A stretch of DNA of 64,000 bases from Tenericutes bacterium HGW-Tenericutes-1 (GTDB lineage: Bacteria > Bacillota_I > Bacilli_A > Izemoplasmatales > Hujiaoplasmataceae), in the NCBI GenBank assembly GCA_002839155.1, contig PGXM01000004.1, positions 124,001-188,000 of the forward strand. Direction: 5' to 3'. Shown piece after piece: positions 54,278 through 62,533 of the stretch (the stretch's first letter is position 1; every line of letters begins with the position of its first letter). A program made the translations under genes and the position numbers. The notes beneath the pieces are model-generated. The model was not told where the DNA came from, did no database searches, and saw only the letters and a program-made list of their open reading frames with translations.

Positions 54278-54306
54278 TTGATACATTCGGTCAATACTTG
54301 TATAAT
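54278..54306 (+). promoter_or_regulatory. Internal promoter for the dtxR-like gene
   Basis: TTGATA (54278-54283), 17-bp spacer, TATAAT (54301-54306). An inverted repeat TTGACC (54272-54277) / GGTCAA (54289-54294) overlaps it. This would allow repressor synthesis separate from feoAB. Confidence 0.65.
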
Positions 54307-54333
54307 GTTACTATAACTTAAGGAGGTCACTTT

Positions 54334-54720
54334 ATGACAAAACAAACCGATCGATTTAGCGAATCGCTGGAAGATTATTTAGAAGCAATTGTGATGTTAG
54401 GTGGTTCTAATGTCAGAAGCGTTGACCTCGCTAACCAATTAGGAGTTACAAAAGCCTCTGTCAATCACGCTGTTAATACATTAATTGCGAGTGGAATGGT
54501 CATTAAAGCTCCCTATGGGGATATATCTTTAACGGATTTAGGTAAAACAACGTCAGAGAATGTTTTACGGAAACATATGGTCATCAAACATTTCTTAATT
54601 GATATTTTGGGCGTTAGTGAAATCGTAGCCAATGATGAAGCTTGTGGAATTGAGCATAATATTTCTGATGATACGCTAGAACGTTTTGAAGCACTTGTCA
54701 ACCGTTTAAAATCAAACTAA
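54334..54720 (+). CDS. DtxR-family metal-dependent regulator
   Basis: A 128-residue short DtxR/MntR-type repressor. The winged helix (about 8-65) shows ESLEDYLEAIVML, RSVDLANQLGVTKASVNHAVNTLIASGMV, then the dimerisation/metal region with LRKHMVIKHFLIDILGV and NDEACGIEHNISDDTLERF. The Asp, Glu, Cys and His residues at the usual metal-site positions are present; Cys suggests an iron-type rather than manganese-type site, but this is inference. There is no SH3 domain. AGGAGG precedes the ATG. Clustered with feoAB, it probably represses them with Fe(II). Confidence 0.92.
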   Translation: MTKQTDRFSESLEDYLEAIVMLGGSNVRSVDLANQLGVTKASVNHAVNTLIASGMVIKAPYGDISLTDLGKTTSENVLRKHMVIKHFLIDILGVSEIVANDEACGIEHNISDDTLERFEALVNRLKSN

Positions 54721-54726
54721 AAAAAT

Positions 54727-54757
54727 ATGTCGCCTCAACTGAGACGACATTTTATTT
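54727..54757. terminator. Terminator between dtxR-like and lacI-like genes
   Basis: ATGTCGCCTCA pairs with GAGACGACAT (54727-54750) with one mismatch; T-rich on plus and A5 upstream (T5 on minus), so it can serve both convergent genes. Confidence 0.75.
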
Positions 54758-54759
54758 TC

Positions 54760-55728
54760 TTATTTCGTCGTTTCGCGTTCAATCAAGACGACGTCAATCT
54801 GTTGATGGAAAATCTCTATCGGTTCTTTGTTCATCAATTTAACTAAGGTTTCGACGGCGTAATGACCAATTTTATCCGTTGATTGAGCAATGGTCGTTAA
54901 TTTTGGTGAGAATATTCTGGAGAATTCAATATTATCAAATCCAATAACTTGAACATCCTCAGGAACTCTTCGACCCACTTTTTTCAAACACTGAATCACG
55001 TTTAAGGCGATAATATCGGAATCACAAAAGATGCCATCACAGTCAAGGTTGGAGTTGATGACATTTTGAATATCTTCCTGACTAGGATTTTTAAAGTCCA
55101 AGTCAAAACTGAAATTGTAGATTTTATTCTTTTCCATGACTGATTTAAAACCAGCAGTTCTGTCTTGAACTGGCAATAGAACCGAGGGACCACGGAAATG
55201 GATGATTTTTTGACAACCACCGTTGATTAATTTTTGTGCAGCTAATCTGCCACCTAAGACATTGTTACTAGTTACAGATGGAACATCATCGGTAAGTTTA
55301 TGGTCAATGGCGATAATTGGAATATTTAAACTTTTATAGTCTTGAATTCTGGTGGTATTAGAAATCATGATAATACCATCGATATTATACTGTTGAAAAA
55401 CTTTTAAGTATTTCGTCTCACGATCTTTGTTATCTTGTGAGTTACAGACCATTAATCTGTAATTGTGATTAACGGTGATATCTTCAATGACTTCAAGTAG
55501 TTCCGCAAAATAATAAGAGGTTAAATGGGGAACGATAATACCAATAATTCGCGATTGCTTTTTGAATAATGAGCGTGCTAGTTCATTAGGAACATACTGT
55601 AGTTCTGCGATAGCTTCTAGTACTAATTCTTTTGTGGTTTCGTTTACATATCCCTTTTTATTGATAACCCGAGAGACGGTTGCGACACTCACATGTGCTA
55701 TTTTTGCGACATCTTTGATGGTTGCCAT
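54760..55728 (-). CDS. LacI-family transcriptional regulator
   Basis: A 322-residue repressor. The N-terminal HTH ATIKDVAKIAHVSVATVSRVINKKGYV is classic LacI, followed by the hinge helix ELARSLFKKQS and a periplasmic-binding-protein-like sensor domain (from about 60) with GIIVPHLTSYYFAELL. The effector is probably a sugar. AAAGGA precedes the ATG on the minus strand. It is divergent from a GH13 glycosidase, its likely target. ATGTAA/TTACAT half-sites fill the region between them. Confidence 0.93.
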   Translation of the reverse strand: MATIKDVAKIAHVSVATVSRVINKKGYVNETTKELVLEAIAELQYVPNELARSLFKKQSRIIGIIVPHLTSYYFAELLEVIEDITVNHNYRLMVCNSQDNKDRETKYLKVFQQYNIDGIIMISNTTRIQDYKSLNIPIIAIDHKLTDDVPSVTSNNVLGGRLAAQKLINGGCQKIIHFRGPSVLLPVQDRTAGFKSVMEKNKIYNFSFDLDFKNPSQEDIQNVINSNLDCDGIFCDSDIIALNVIQCLKKVGRRVPEDVQVIGFDNIEFSRIFSPKLTTIAQSTDKIGHYAVETLVKLMNKEPIEIFHQQIDVVLIERETTK

Positions 55729-56086
55729 AGTTAATTTCCTTTCAATTGACGATAGTCATGTAACTATTATACCGTTTATTATTACATTTGAAAAGATTAT
55801 CAAGATATTTTATGTAAATAATTACATGTTTTCTCGATTCAATATGATATGTGAAACATTTGTTTACATAAAATATCAAAAATTTACCCTTTTCAGGGAG
55901 ATAATCAGGATTATTGTCCTTCATTTTCTGAAAACAAGGAAGTCATTCTTGTTTATGACATATGATAACGATTATTTTGAAACCAATTACATATGGAATA
56001 TCGTGGAGTTATTCAATAGACATTTATTAAAAAATGGTGTAAACTCGATATGTATAATCAAAACTATTTTGAAAGTAGGTTATTTT
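55729..56086. other. Divergent control region between lacI-like and GH13 genes
   Basis: On the minus strand a TATAAT-type -10 lies near 55766-55771 (ATTATA on plus). Repeated half-sites occur: ATGTAA at 55758, TTACAT at 55782, 55864 and 55987. Plus-strand TATAAT at 56053-56058 may serve the glycosidase; its -35 is weak. The frame of the glycosidase is open through this region, but without features of a protein domain. Confidence 0.6.
55812..55827. promoter_or_regulatory. Candidate LacI-family operator
   Basis: ATGTAA-ATAA-TTACAT is a 16-bp inverted repeat with perfect 6-bp arms in the lacI-GH13 divergent region. Confidence 0.5.
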
Positions 56087-57376
56087 ATGAACAAAACTCC
56101 TATTAAATTACGTAATACGACAATTTATCAAGTATTTGTTAGAAATCATACATCTGAAGGCACCTTTAATAGTCTTATCAAAGACTTGGACAGAATCAAA
56201 GATTTAGGAGTCGACATTCTCTACTTATTACCGATTCATCCCATCGGTGAAAAAAATCGTAAAGGATTGCTTGGTAGTCCTTACTCAATTAAAAATTATC
56301 GTGAAATCAACCCCGAATTAGGGACTATTGATGATTTCATAAATCTTATCAACGAATCACATGAGCGCAATATGAAACTGATTATTGACGTGGTTTATAA
56401 TCATACTTCTAGGGATTCTCATTTATTAAAAACACACCCAGAATGGTTTTACAAAGACAAAAATGGTCAATTTAATAACCGTGTGGGTGAATGGTGGGAT
56501 ATCACCGACTTTGACTTTACCAAAGACAAAAACCTTTGGATTGAATTAGCTGATACGTTAAAATACTACGCCTCATTAGGAGTAGACGGATTTCGATGTG
56601 ACGTTGCGAGTCTAGTACCTATTGATTTTTGGAAATACGCTAGAAAAGAAGTCTCAAAAATCAATCGAAAAGCGATTTGGATTAGCGAGTCAGTCCATGG
56701 TGGATTTGTAAAATATATTCGCGATTTAGGCTTTGATGCTTGGAGTGAATCAGAAATCTATCAAGTCTTTGACATGGCCTATGATTATGATGCTCAACCC
56801 TATTATGAAGGATATTTAAAAGGTCAAAGACCTTTAAAAGATTATTTAGAAGCAATCGCAAGACAAGAAGAAATCTATCCAGGCAATTATGTTAAAATGA
56901 AAAATCTTGAAAATCATGATTTTGATCGAGTTGCATCTTACGTTAAAAATGATTATTTTAAAATCTTGAATTGGTTTGGTTTTTCATTCTTCCAAAAAGG
57001 TGCATTTATGCTTTATGCAGGAGGAGAATATTCATCAGATCACCGTCCTGATTTATTCGAAAAAGATTTGTTTAGACGCAGTACTGATATCACAGAATAT
57101 CTAAAAAAATTGATTAAAATCAAGAAAAGAAATGTATTTTCATCTGGTATCTATACGGTTAACATTCCAGAAATCGACGGAGTAGCGTATAATTCATTTG
57201 ATAACGAACAAGAAGCTTGGCATGGTATTTTTAATGTCGGTCAAGTGGATGGATCAATCAAAGTTAAACTTGAAGATGGATTTTATCGTAACCAATTAAC
57301 AGGCAAAATGGTTAAAGTCCAAAATGGGTCAATTGACCTGTCAAGAGACCCTATTGCAATCAGAATTATGAAATAA
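56087..57376 (+). CDS. GH13 alpha-amylase-family glycosidase
   Basis: A 429-residue cytosolic (alpha/beta)8 glycosidase. The four conserved regions are seen: DVVYNHTS, GVDGFRCDVAS with nucleophile Asp172, AIWISESVHGG with acid/base Glu201, and ENHDFDR with Asp278. There is no signal peptide or carbohydrate-binding module, so it would act on imported oligosaccharides; exact specificity is unknown. The frame extends 175 codons upstream, but that part is control region and antisense to lacI; the ATG at 56087 with AAGTAGG starts the domain correctly. LacI-type control is likely. Confidence 0.9.
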   Translation: MNKTPIKLRNTTIYQVFVRNHTSEGTFNSLIKDLDRIKDLGVDILYLLPIHPIGEKNRKGLLGSPYSIKNYREINPELGTIDDFINLINESHERNMKLIIDVVYNHTSRDSHLLKTHPEWFYKDKNGQFNNRVGEWWDITDFDFTKDKNLWIELADTLKYYASLGVDGFRCDVASLVPIDFWKYARKEVSKINRKAIWISESVHGGFVKYIRDLGFDAWSESEIYQVFDMAYDYDAQPYYEGYLKGQRPLKDYLEAIARQEEIYPGNYVKMKNLENHDFDRVASYVKNDYFKILNWFGFSFFQKGAFMLYAGGEYSSDHRPDLFEKDLFRRSTDITEYLKKLIKIKKRNVFSSGIYTVNIPEIDGVAYNSFDNEQEAWHGIFNVGQVDGSIKVKLEDGFYRNQLTGKMVKVQNGSIDLSRDPIAIRIMK

Positions 57377-57396
57377 AGCGGGCAACCGCTTTTTTC
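57377..57396 (+). terminator. Terminator after the GH13 gene
   Basis: AGCGG-GCAA-CCGCT (57377-57390) with a T run. Confidence 0.8.
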
Positions 57397-57450
57397 TTTC
57401 TATGTACGACTCGTTTTTGATTATGATATAATGTTTAATAGGTTGGTGAA

Positions 57451-58761
57451 ATGATGAATATTAAAATTGTAACAGTTATTGGTGCAGGGCTTGCGGGTGT
57501 TGAAGCGAGTTATCAACTCGTGAAACGTGGGATTCCTGTTCGATTATATGAAATGAAAAAAGTGAAGAAAAGCCCAGCACATCAACTAGACAGTTTCGCT
57601 GAATTAGTTTGTTCTAATTCTTTTAGAAGTAATGATTTGATGAATGCGGCAGGCTTACTAAAAGAAGAGTTAAGACACTTGGATTCTATCATTATGCGAG
57701 CTGCTGAATACGCCAAAGTTCCTGCTGGAAGTGCTTTAGCAGTTGACCGTCATGTGTTTTCAAATTATTTGACAGATTTTATTAGAAATCATCCTTTGAT
57801 TGAAGTCATTGATGATGAAATTAAAGAACTACCAAATGAGCCTTGTATTATTGCGACGGGACCACTCACCAGTCCTGACTTGTTTAACTATATCAAAGAT
57901 ATAACCGGCGAAGATACATTATATTTTTATGACGCTGCTGCACCCATCATCGAATTTGATTCCATAGATATGAGCAAAGCTTATTTTAAAAGTAGGTACG
58001 ATAAAGGTGAAGCAACCTATATCAATTGTCCAATGACAAAAATGGAATATGACGCTTGGTATAAAGAAGTCATTAATGCGAATTGTGTTGTCCCAAAAGA
58101 ATTTGAATTAAAAATCTTTGAAGGATGTATGCCTTTTGAGGAAATGGCTAAACGCGGTGAACAAACACTATTATACGGTCCAATGAAACCGGTTGGCTTA
58201 CAAAAAGAAGAGGGACATCGTCCTTATGCGGTTGTGCAATTGAGACAAGATAATGTCGCCGCTTCTTTATATAACATCGTAGGATTCCAAACCCATTTGA
58301 CTTTTGGGGAACAACAACGCATCATCCGAATGATTCCAGGATTAGAAAAAGCGAATATCGTCCGTTATGGCGTGATGCATATGAACTCATTTATCAACGC
58401 TCCAAAAATCATAAATCGATATTATCAAATGAAACATTTTCCTGATTATTTCATCGCTGGTCAATTATCAGGGGTTGAGGGTTATTTAGAAAGCGCTGGT
58501 TCAGGGTTTTTAGCGGGTATCAATATGGCGAGATATATTCAAAATAAACCCTTCCTTGATATGCCAAGAGATACCGCTTTAGGTGCGCAAGCTTTTTATT
58601 TAGAAAATGCGTTACCTGAATTATTTCAACCAATGAATATTAATTTTGGTTTATTTCCTGAAATATCAGGAAGGCATACAAGAAAAGACCGCAAACAAAT
58701 GATTGTTAAACATTCACTTGAGACTATCAATCAAATGATGGAGGAACATCAATTTGACTAA
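57451..58761 (+). CDS. trmFO: Methylenetetrahydrofolate--tRNA-(uracil-5-)-methyltransferase
   Basis: A 436-residue FAD enzyme forming T54 in tRNA, using methylene-THF as carbon source. IGAGLAGVEASYQLVKRG binds FAD, and ELVCSNSFRSND contains the family's conserved Cys. YGPMKPVGL, QLRQDN and VEGYLESAGSGFLAG are further signatures. Start is ATG 57451 or the next codon. The 3' end overlaps xerC by 8 nt. TrmFO next to XerC is a common Firmicute arrangement. Confidence 0.96.
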   Translation: MMNIKIVTVIGAGLAGVEASYQLVKRGIPVRLYEMKKVKKSPAHQLDSFAELVCSNSFRSNDLMNAAGLLKEELRHLDSIIMRAAEYAKVPAGSALAVDRHVFSNYLTDFIRNHPLIEVIDDEIKELPNEPCIIATGPLTSPDLFNYIKDITGEDTLYFYDAAAPIIEFDSIDMSKAYFKSRYDKGEATYINCPMTKMEYDAWYKEVINANCVVPKEFELKIFEGCMPFEEMAKRGEQTLLYGPMKPVGLQKEEGHRPYAVVQLRQDNVAASLYNIVGFQTHLTFGEQQRIIRMIPGLEKANIVRYGVMHMNSFINAPKIINRYYQMKHFPDYFIAGQLSGVEGYLESAGSGFLAGINMARYIQNKPFLDMPRDTALGAQAFYLENALPELFQPMNINFGLFPEISGRHTRKDRKQMIVKHSLETINQMMEEHQFD

Positions 58762-59668
58762 TCTAGAACTGATAGACTACTACCAACACTACTTAGAGGA
58801 TCAAAAACATTATTCTATGAATACCGTGGTTGCTTATCTTGATGATGTCAAGACATTAGCTGCCTTTTTAGACAACGAAGATTTAGGAGAGATGTTTCGA
58901 ATTTCAGAACGGGTAGCGAAATTTTATATCAGTTTTTTACATGGGAAGTACACTCCAAAATCCATTAGAAGAAAAATATCGAGTGTGAAATCGATGTATG
59001 ATCATTTGATAGCGGATCAATATCTTCAAGTCAATCCGTTTTTGAGTGCTGTCTTACCAAAACAAGACAGAAAATTACCGAAGTTTATCTATGAAAATGA
59101 ACTATTTGATTTTTTAGATAAAATCGATACATCGACGCCTTTAGGAAAGCGAAATATTGCTTTATTTGAACTCATGTATGGTTGCGGACTTCGTGTGAGC
59201 GAGGTCGTCAATATCAAGTTATCGGATTTGGACTACCAAACAAAAACGGTATTAGTTCACGGAAAGGGTTCAAAAGACCGGTACGTTCCGATTCATGACA
59301 CAGCGATTGAAAGAATCCGAGACTATATCATTATTGTAAGACCTGTTTTTCGTGCTAGGACAAAAAATATTGAAGATAAAAGTCTCTTCTTAAATTTTAA
59401 AGGTAATCAACTAACGGATAGGGGTGTCCGTGATATTTTAGATAAAGAACTAGAATATCAGGCTTCATCTTTAAAAATGTCTCCTCATACCTTTCGACAT
59501 TCGTTTGCGACGCATTTGCTAAATCATGGCGTTGATTTAAGAACGGTTCAAGAACTTTTAGGACATAAAAGCTTATCAACAACTCAAATATATACTAAAA
59601 CTTCCAGCGACAATCTTAAAAAAATCTATCAAAATACGCATCCAAGAGCGAGGAAGAAAAATGATTAA
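58754..59668 (+). CDS. xerC: Tyrosine recombinase XerC-like
   Basis: A 304-residue recombinase that resolves chromosome dimers with XerD at dif. The N-terminal SAM-like core-binding domain (1-85) is followed by the catalytic domain with Arg in GCGLRVSEV, Lys in VHGKGSKDR, HTFRHSFATH, LGHKSL and the nucleophile Tyr in TQIYTKT. The start is TTG at 58754 with GGAGG 9 nt upstream, overlapping trmFO. Genomic context (trmFO, rlmH) favours a housekeeping Xer protein over a phage integrase. Confidence 0.9.
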   Translation: MTNLELIDYYQHYLEDQKHYSMNTVVAYLDDVKTLAAFLDNEDLGEMFRISERVAKFYISFLHGKYTPKSIRRKISSVKSMYDHLIADQYLQVNPFLSAVLPKQDRKLPKFIYENELFDFLDKIDTSTPLGKRNIALFELMYGCGLRVSEVVNIKLSDLDYQTKTVLVHGKGSKDRYVPIHDTAIERIRDYIIIVRPVFRARTKNIEDKSLFLNFKGNQLTDRGVRDILDKELEYQASSLKMSPHTFRHSFATHLLNHGVDLRTVQELLGHKSLSTTQIYTKTSSDNLKKIYQNTHPRARKKND

Positions 59669-60143
59669 TTTAACGGTCATCGCAGTTGGGAAGTTAAAAG
59701 AAAAATATTTAGTTGAAGGCGTCAATGAATACGTGAAACGCATTTCAAAATACGCTAAAATCGATATTATTGAAGTACCAGATGAGAAGAATCCTTCAAA
59801 TGATTCTGAATCCGAGATCAAGAAGATATTGGATGTTGAAGGACAACTTATTATTTCAAAAATTCCAAAGGATGCTTATATCATTACCCTTGAAATTAAT
59901 GGAGAATTGATTTCGAGTGAAGAATTAGCACTATTAATTGACAAAACGACACAATTCGAATCAAATAAAATTGTTTTAATTATTGGTGGATCTCACGGAC
60001 TATCCGATCAAGTAAAATTACTAAGAAATAAGGCACTTTCATTTTCAAAATTGACGTTTCCACATCAATTAATGCGTTTGATTCTCGTAGAACAATTATA
60101 TCGAGGACTTTCGATTTTAAATCATTCTAGTTACCATAAATAA
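59661..60143 (+). CDS. rlmH: 23S rRNA (pseudouridine-1915-N3)-methyltransferase
   Basis: A 160-residue SPOUT-class enzyme that methylates pseudouridine 1915 in 23S rRNA. The SAM-binding knot shows LIIGGSHGLS, and the C-terminal FPHQLMRLILVEQLYRGLSILNHSSYHK is a hallmark. GAGGAAG precedes the ATG, which overlaps the xerC stop by 8 nt. Last gene of the trmFO-xerC-rlmH unit. Confidence 0.97.
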   Translation: MINLTVIAVGKLKEKYLVEGVNEYVKRISKYAKIDIIEVPDEKNPSNDSESEIKKILDVEGQLIISKIPKDAYIITLEINGELISSEELALLIDKTTQFESNKIVLIIGGSHGLSDQVKLLRNKALSFSKLTFPHQLMRLILVEQLYRGLSILNHSSYHK

Positions 60144-60146
60144 AAT

Positions 60147-60180
60147 AACTCCGAACAAGTTGAATCGTTCGGAGTTTTCT
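60147..60180. terminator. Bidirectional terminator between rlmH and pepT
   Basis: A 10-bp perfect stem AACTCCGAAC (60147-60156) / GTTCGGAGTT (60167-60176), T-rich tail. Confidence 0.85.
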
Positions 60181-60181
60181 T

Positions 60182-61402
60182 TTACTTATTTGTAATGATT
60201 TGAATGATATTTTTAATAATTTCAACTGACATATCCATTTCTTGGATATCAGCGTACTCATAAGGACCATGGAAGTTATAACCGCCCGTACCTAAATTAG
60301 GACACGGTAATCCCATATAAGTCAATCTTGCGCCATCAGTTCCACCTCTGATGGGTTCAACAATGGGGGTCAAACCTTGATTTTTGATGGCTTCTAAAGC
60401 AATATTAATAATATCCATCTTGTCTTCTAAAGCATTTTTCATATTGAAATAGGAATCAGTTATGGTTAGTTCGCAAGTACCAACACCATATTTATCATTG
60501 ATAAACTCAGCAGCGCGTTTAAAATCAGTTTTTTGTTTTTCATAAATAGTTTTATCATGATTTCTGATGATGTATCCTGATTTCGCTAATTCACAAGCTC
60601 CTTCAATTTGAGTTAAATGATTGAATCCTTCATAACCATCGGTTAATTCAGGACGCATATTTTGTGGAAGAAGTTGATCAAATTCATATGCGAGATTAAT
60701 TGCATTTAACATTTTGTTTTTCGCAGAACCTGGGTGAACTGATTTTCCGTTAAACACCAATTTCGCAGAAGCCGCATTAAAATTTTCATAAGCGATTTCT
60801 CCGGCAGCGGAACCATCGAGCGTATAACCAAATTCAGCGTCCACTTTTTTAATGTTTAGATAATCTGTGCCTTTTCCAATTTCTTCATCGGGCGTAAACA
60901 CAATTCTTAATTCTCCATGGACAAAGTCTGGATTATTTTGAACAAATTCCACAAACGTCATAATTTCAGCGACACCGGCTTTATCATCAGCTCCGAGTAA
61001 CGTCGTTCCGTCAGTGACAATTAAATCATGACCGATGGATCGTTTTATTTTTGGAAAAATGGATGGGCTGATTTCGATATGCTTATCTTTGTTTAATTGA
61101 AGTGTTTCGCCTTGATAATTATTGATTATTCTAGGTTTGATATTTTTACCGCTGGCATCATGTGAAGTGTCCACATGCGCAATTAAAGCGACTTTTGGTA
61201 ATGATTTCTGAGTATTTGCTTTGATTTTACCGATAACATATCCAAATTCATCGATCTTCGCTTCAACACCTAACGAATAGAGTTCTTGAAGTAAGTACTT
61301 GAGTAAATCAAGCTGACCTTCCGTCGATGGATATTTTTTTGAATTAGGATCCGATTGGGTATCAAATTTCACGTATTGCAATAAACGTTCGTATGCTTTC
61401 AT
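60182..61402 (-). CDS. pepT: Peptidase T (tripeptide aminopeptidase)
   Basis: A 406-residue zinc M20B tripeptidase. Metal ligands are visible in IAHVDTS, LGADDKAG, PDEEIGKGTDY, YTLDGS and near the C-terminus NLGTGGYNFHGPYEY. It releases the N-terminal residue of tripeptides in the cytosol. GGAGGAC precedes the ATG on the minus strand. Monocistronic. Confidence 0.95.
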   Translation of the reverse strand: MKAYERLLQYVKFDTQSDPNSKKYPSTEGQLDLLKYLLQELYSLGVEAKIDEFGYVIGKIKANTQKSLPKVALIAHVDTSHDASGKNIKPRIINNYQGETLQLNKDKHIEISPSIFPKIKRSIGHDLIVTDGTTLLGADDKAGVAEIMTFVEFVQNNPDFVHGELRIVFTPDEEIGKGTDYLNIKKVDAEFGYTLDGSAAGEIAYENFNAASAKLVFNGKSVHPGSAKNKMLNAINLAYEFDQLLPQNMRPELTDGYEGFNHLTQIEGACELAKSGYIIRNHDKTIYEKQKTDFKRAAEFINDKYGVGTCELTITDSYFNMKNALEDKMDIINIALEAIKNQGLTPIVEPIRGGTDGARLTYMGLPCPNLGTGGYNFHGPYEYADIQEMDMSVEIIKNIIQIITNK

Positions 61403-61570
61403 AGTGTCCTCCTGCTTTTACATATAAACATTATAATAGATTTTTTTGTTTTGAGCATTATTTTGTTTTATATTTTTATGTAAGAACTCGATTTTTTTAC
61501 ATTTAGTTTCACATAGAAAATATATGATTATGGTATAATGTATTTAATTTCAAACGAAAGGAACCATCCG

Positions 61571-62506
61571 ATGCTTGAGATAAGATACACAAAAAAGACT
61601 TTGCGTGGCAGTCTCGCAAAACAATTAGTTCGATTATCTAAGAGACTTGTGATTAAAAATCCAGTTTATTCCGATGCATCTTTTGGGAAACTATATTCAC
61701 TCAAATTATCTCCTGACTTTGATTATCCTAAAGGGATCGCTTCAAAATGGATTGACTTACCCAATTCAAAAATGGAATGGATTTACTCAACCGAAAAAAC
61801 CTGTGGGAATGTTATTTTGCAATTTCATGGTGGCGCATATTATAAACCTTATAATGATACTTATCGTCGCTCGGCAATAAAATACCATCATATATCGCAT
61901 GGTTCTCATGTTTTTTCACTCGACTACCGCGTTGCGCCAATTCATCCGTTTCCAGCTGCCCTAGATGATGCATTAGATGCTTATCGTTATTTACTTGATA
62001 ACAAGTTTGATCCTAATAAAATCATCGTTGTTGGTGATAGTGCTGGTGGTGGATTAACATTAGCTTTATGCATGAAATTAAGAGATTTAAAACTTCCGAT
62101 GCCTAAAGCCTTAATTACCATGTCTGCTTGGACGGATTTAGCTTCAGAGGGTGAATCTTATTTAAGAAATCAACTACTGGACCCGATGTTAGGAAATCAT
62201 ACGCTTCCGCTAGAACATAATGATTACGTGAGTAATAATGATGTTTATAATCCCTACATATCCCCTGCTTATGGAACGTTCGAAAGTTTTCCACCGATGA
62301 TGATGCATGTTGGCAGTCATGAAGTGCTTGAAAGCGATACGTTAACTGTTGCTAAAAAAGCCAGCGACGCTGGGGTGGATGTTCAAGTCACGTTATACCG
62401 TGGAATGTTTCATGTCTTTCAACTCGCTTTTGGATTAATTCCGGATGCAAAAAAAGCATGGAAAGAAATAGAAAACTATATTGAAACGAAATTTATAGCT
62501 TGCTAA
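61571..62506 (+). CDS. HSL-type alpha/beta hydrolase (esterase)
   Basis: A 311-residue esterase of the hormone-sensitive lipase family. The oxyanion-hole motif QFHGGAYY (HGG) lies near residue 88. The nucleophile is Ser in VGDSAGGG, and the late HVGSHEVLESD and GMFHVFQ supply Asp/Glu and His. There is no signal peptide. GAAAGGA lies 8 nt before the ATG at 61571; the frame is open from 61538 without a site. It is followed after 27 nt by an acyltransferase and then a zinc-ribbon protein, suggesting a shared lipid or ester pathway. Confidence 0.88.
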   Translation: MLEIRYTKKTLRGSLAKQLVRLSKRLVIKNPVYSDASFGKLYSLKLSPDFDYPKGIASKWIDLPNSKMEWIYSTEKTCGNVILQFHGGAYYKPYNDTYRRSAIKYHHISHGSHVFSLDYRVAPIHPFPAALDDALDAYRYLLDNKFDPNKIIVVGDSAGGGLTLALCMKLRDLKLPMPKALITMSAWTDLASEGESYLRNQLLDPMLGNHTLPLEHNDYVSNNDVYNPYISPAYGTFESFPPMMMHVGSHEVLESDTLTVAKKASDAGVDVQVTLYRGMFHVFQLAFGLIPDAKKAWKEIENYIETKFIAC

Positions 62507-62533
62507 ACTTGATTGATTGAAGGAAGGATTCAT

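Noticed and set aside
55562-56086. 175-codon N-terminal extension of the GH13 glycosidase
   Set aside because: It runs antisense to the lacI start and through the control region; the GH13 fold begins at 56087.
58754-59668. Phage or integron integrase
   Set aside because: Neighbours are housekeeping (trmFO, rlmH), no att repeats or phage genes are seen, and length and motifs fit XerC.
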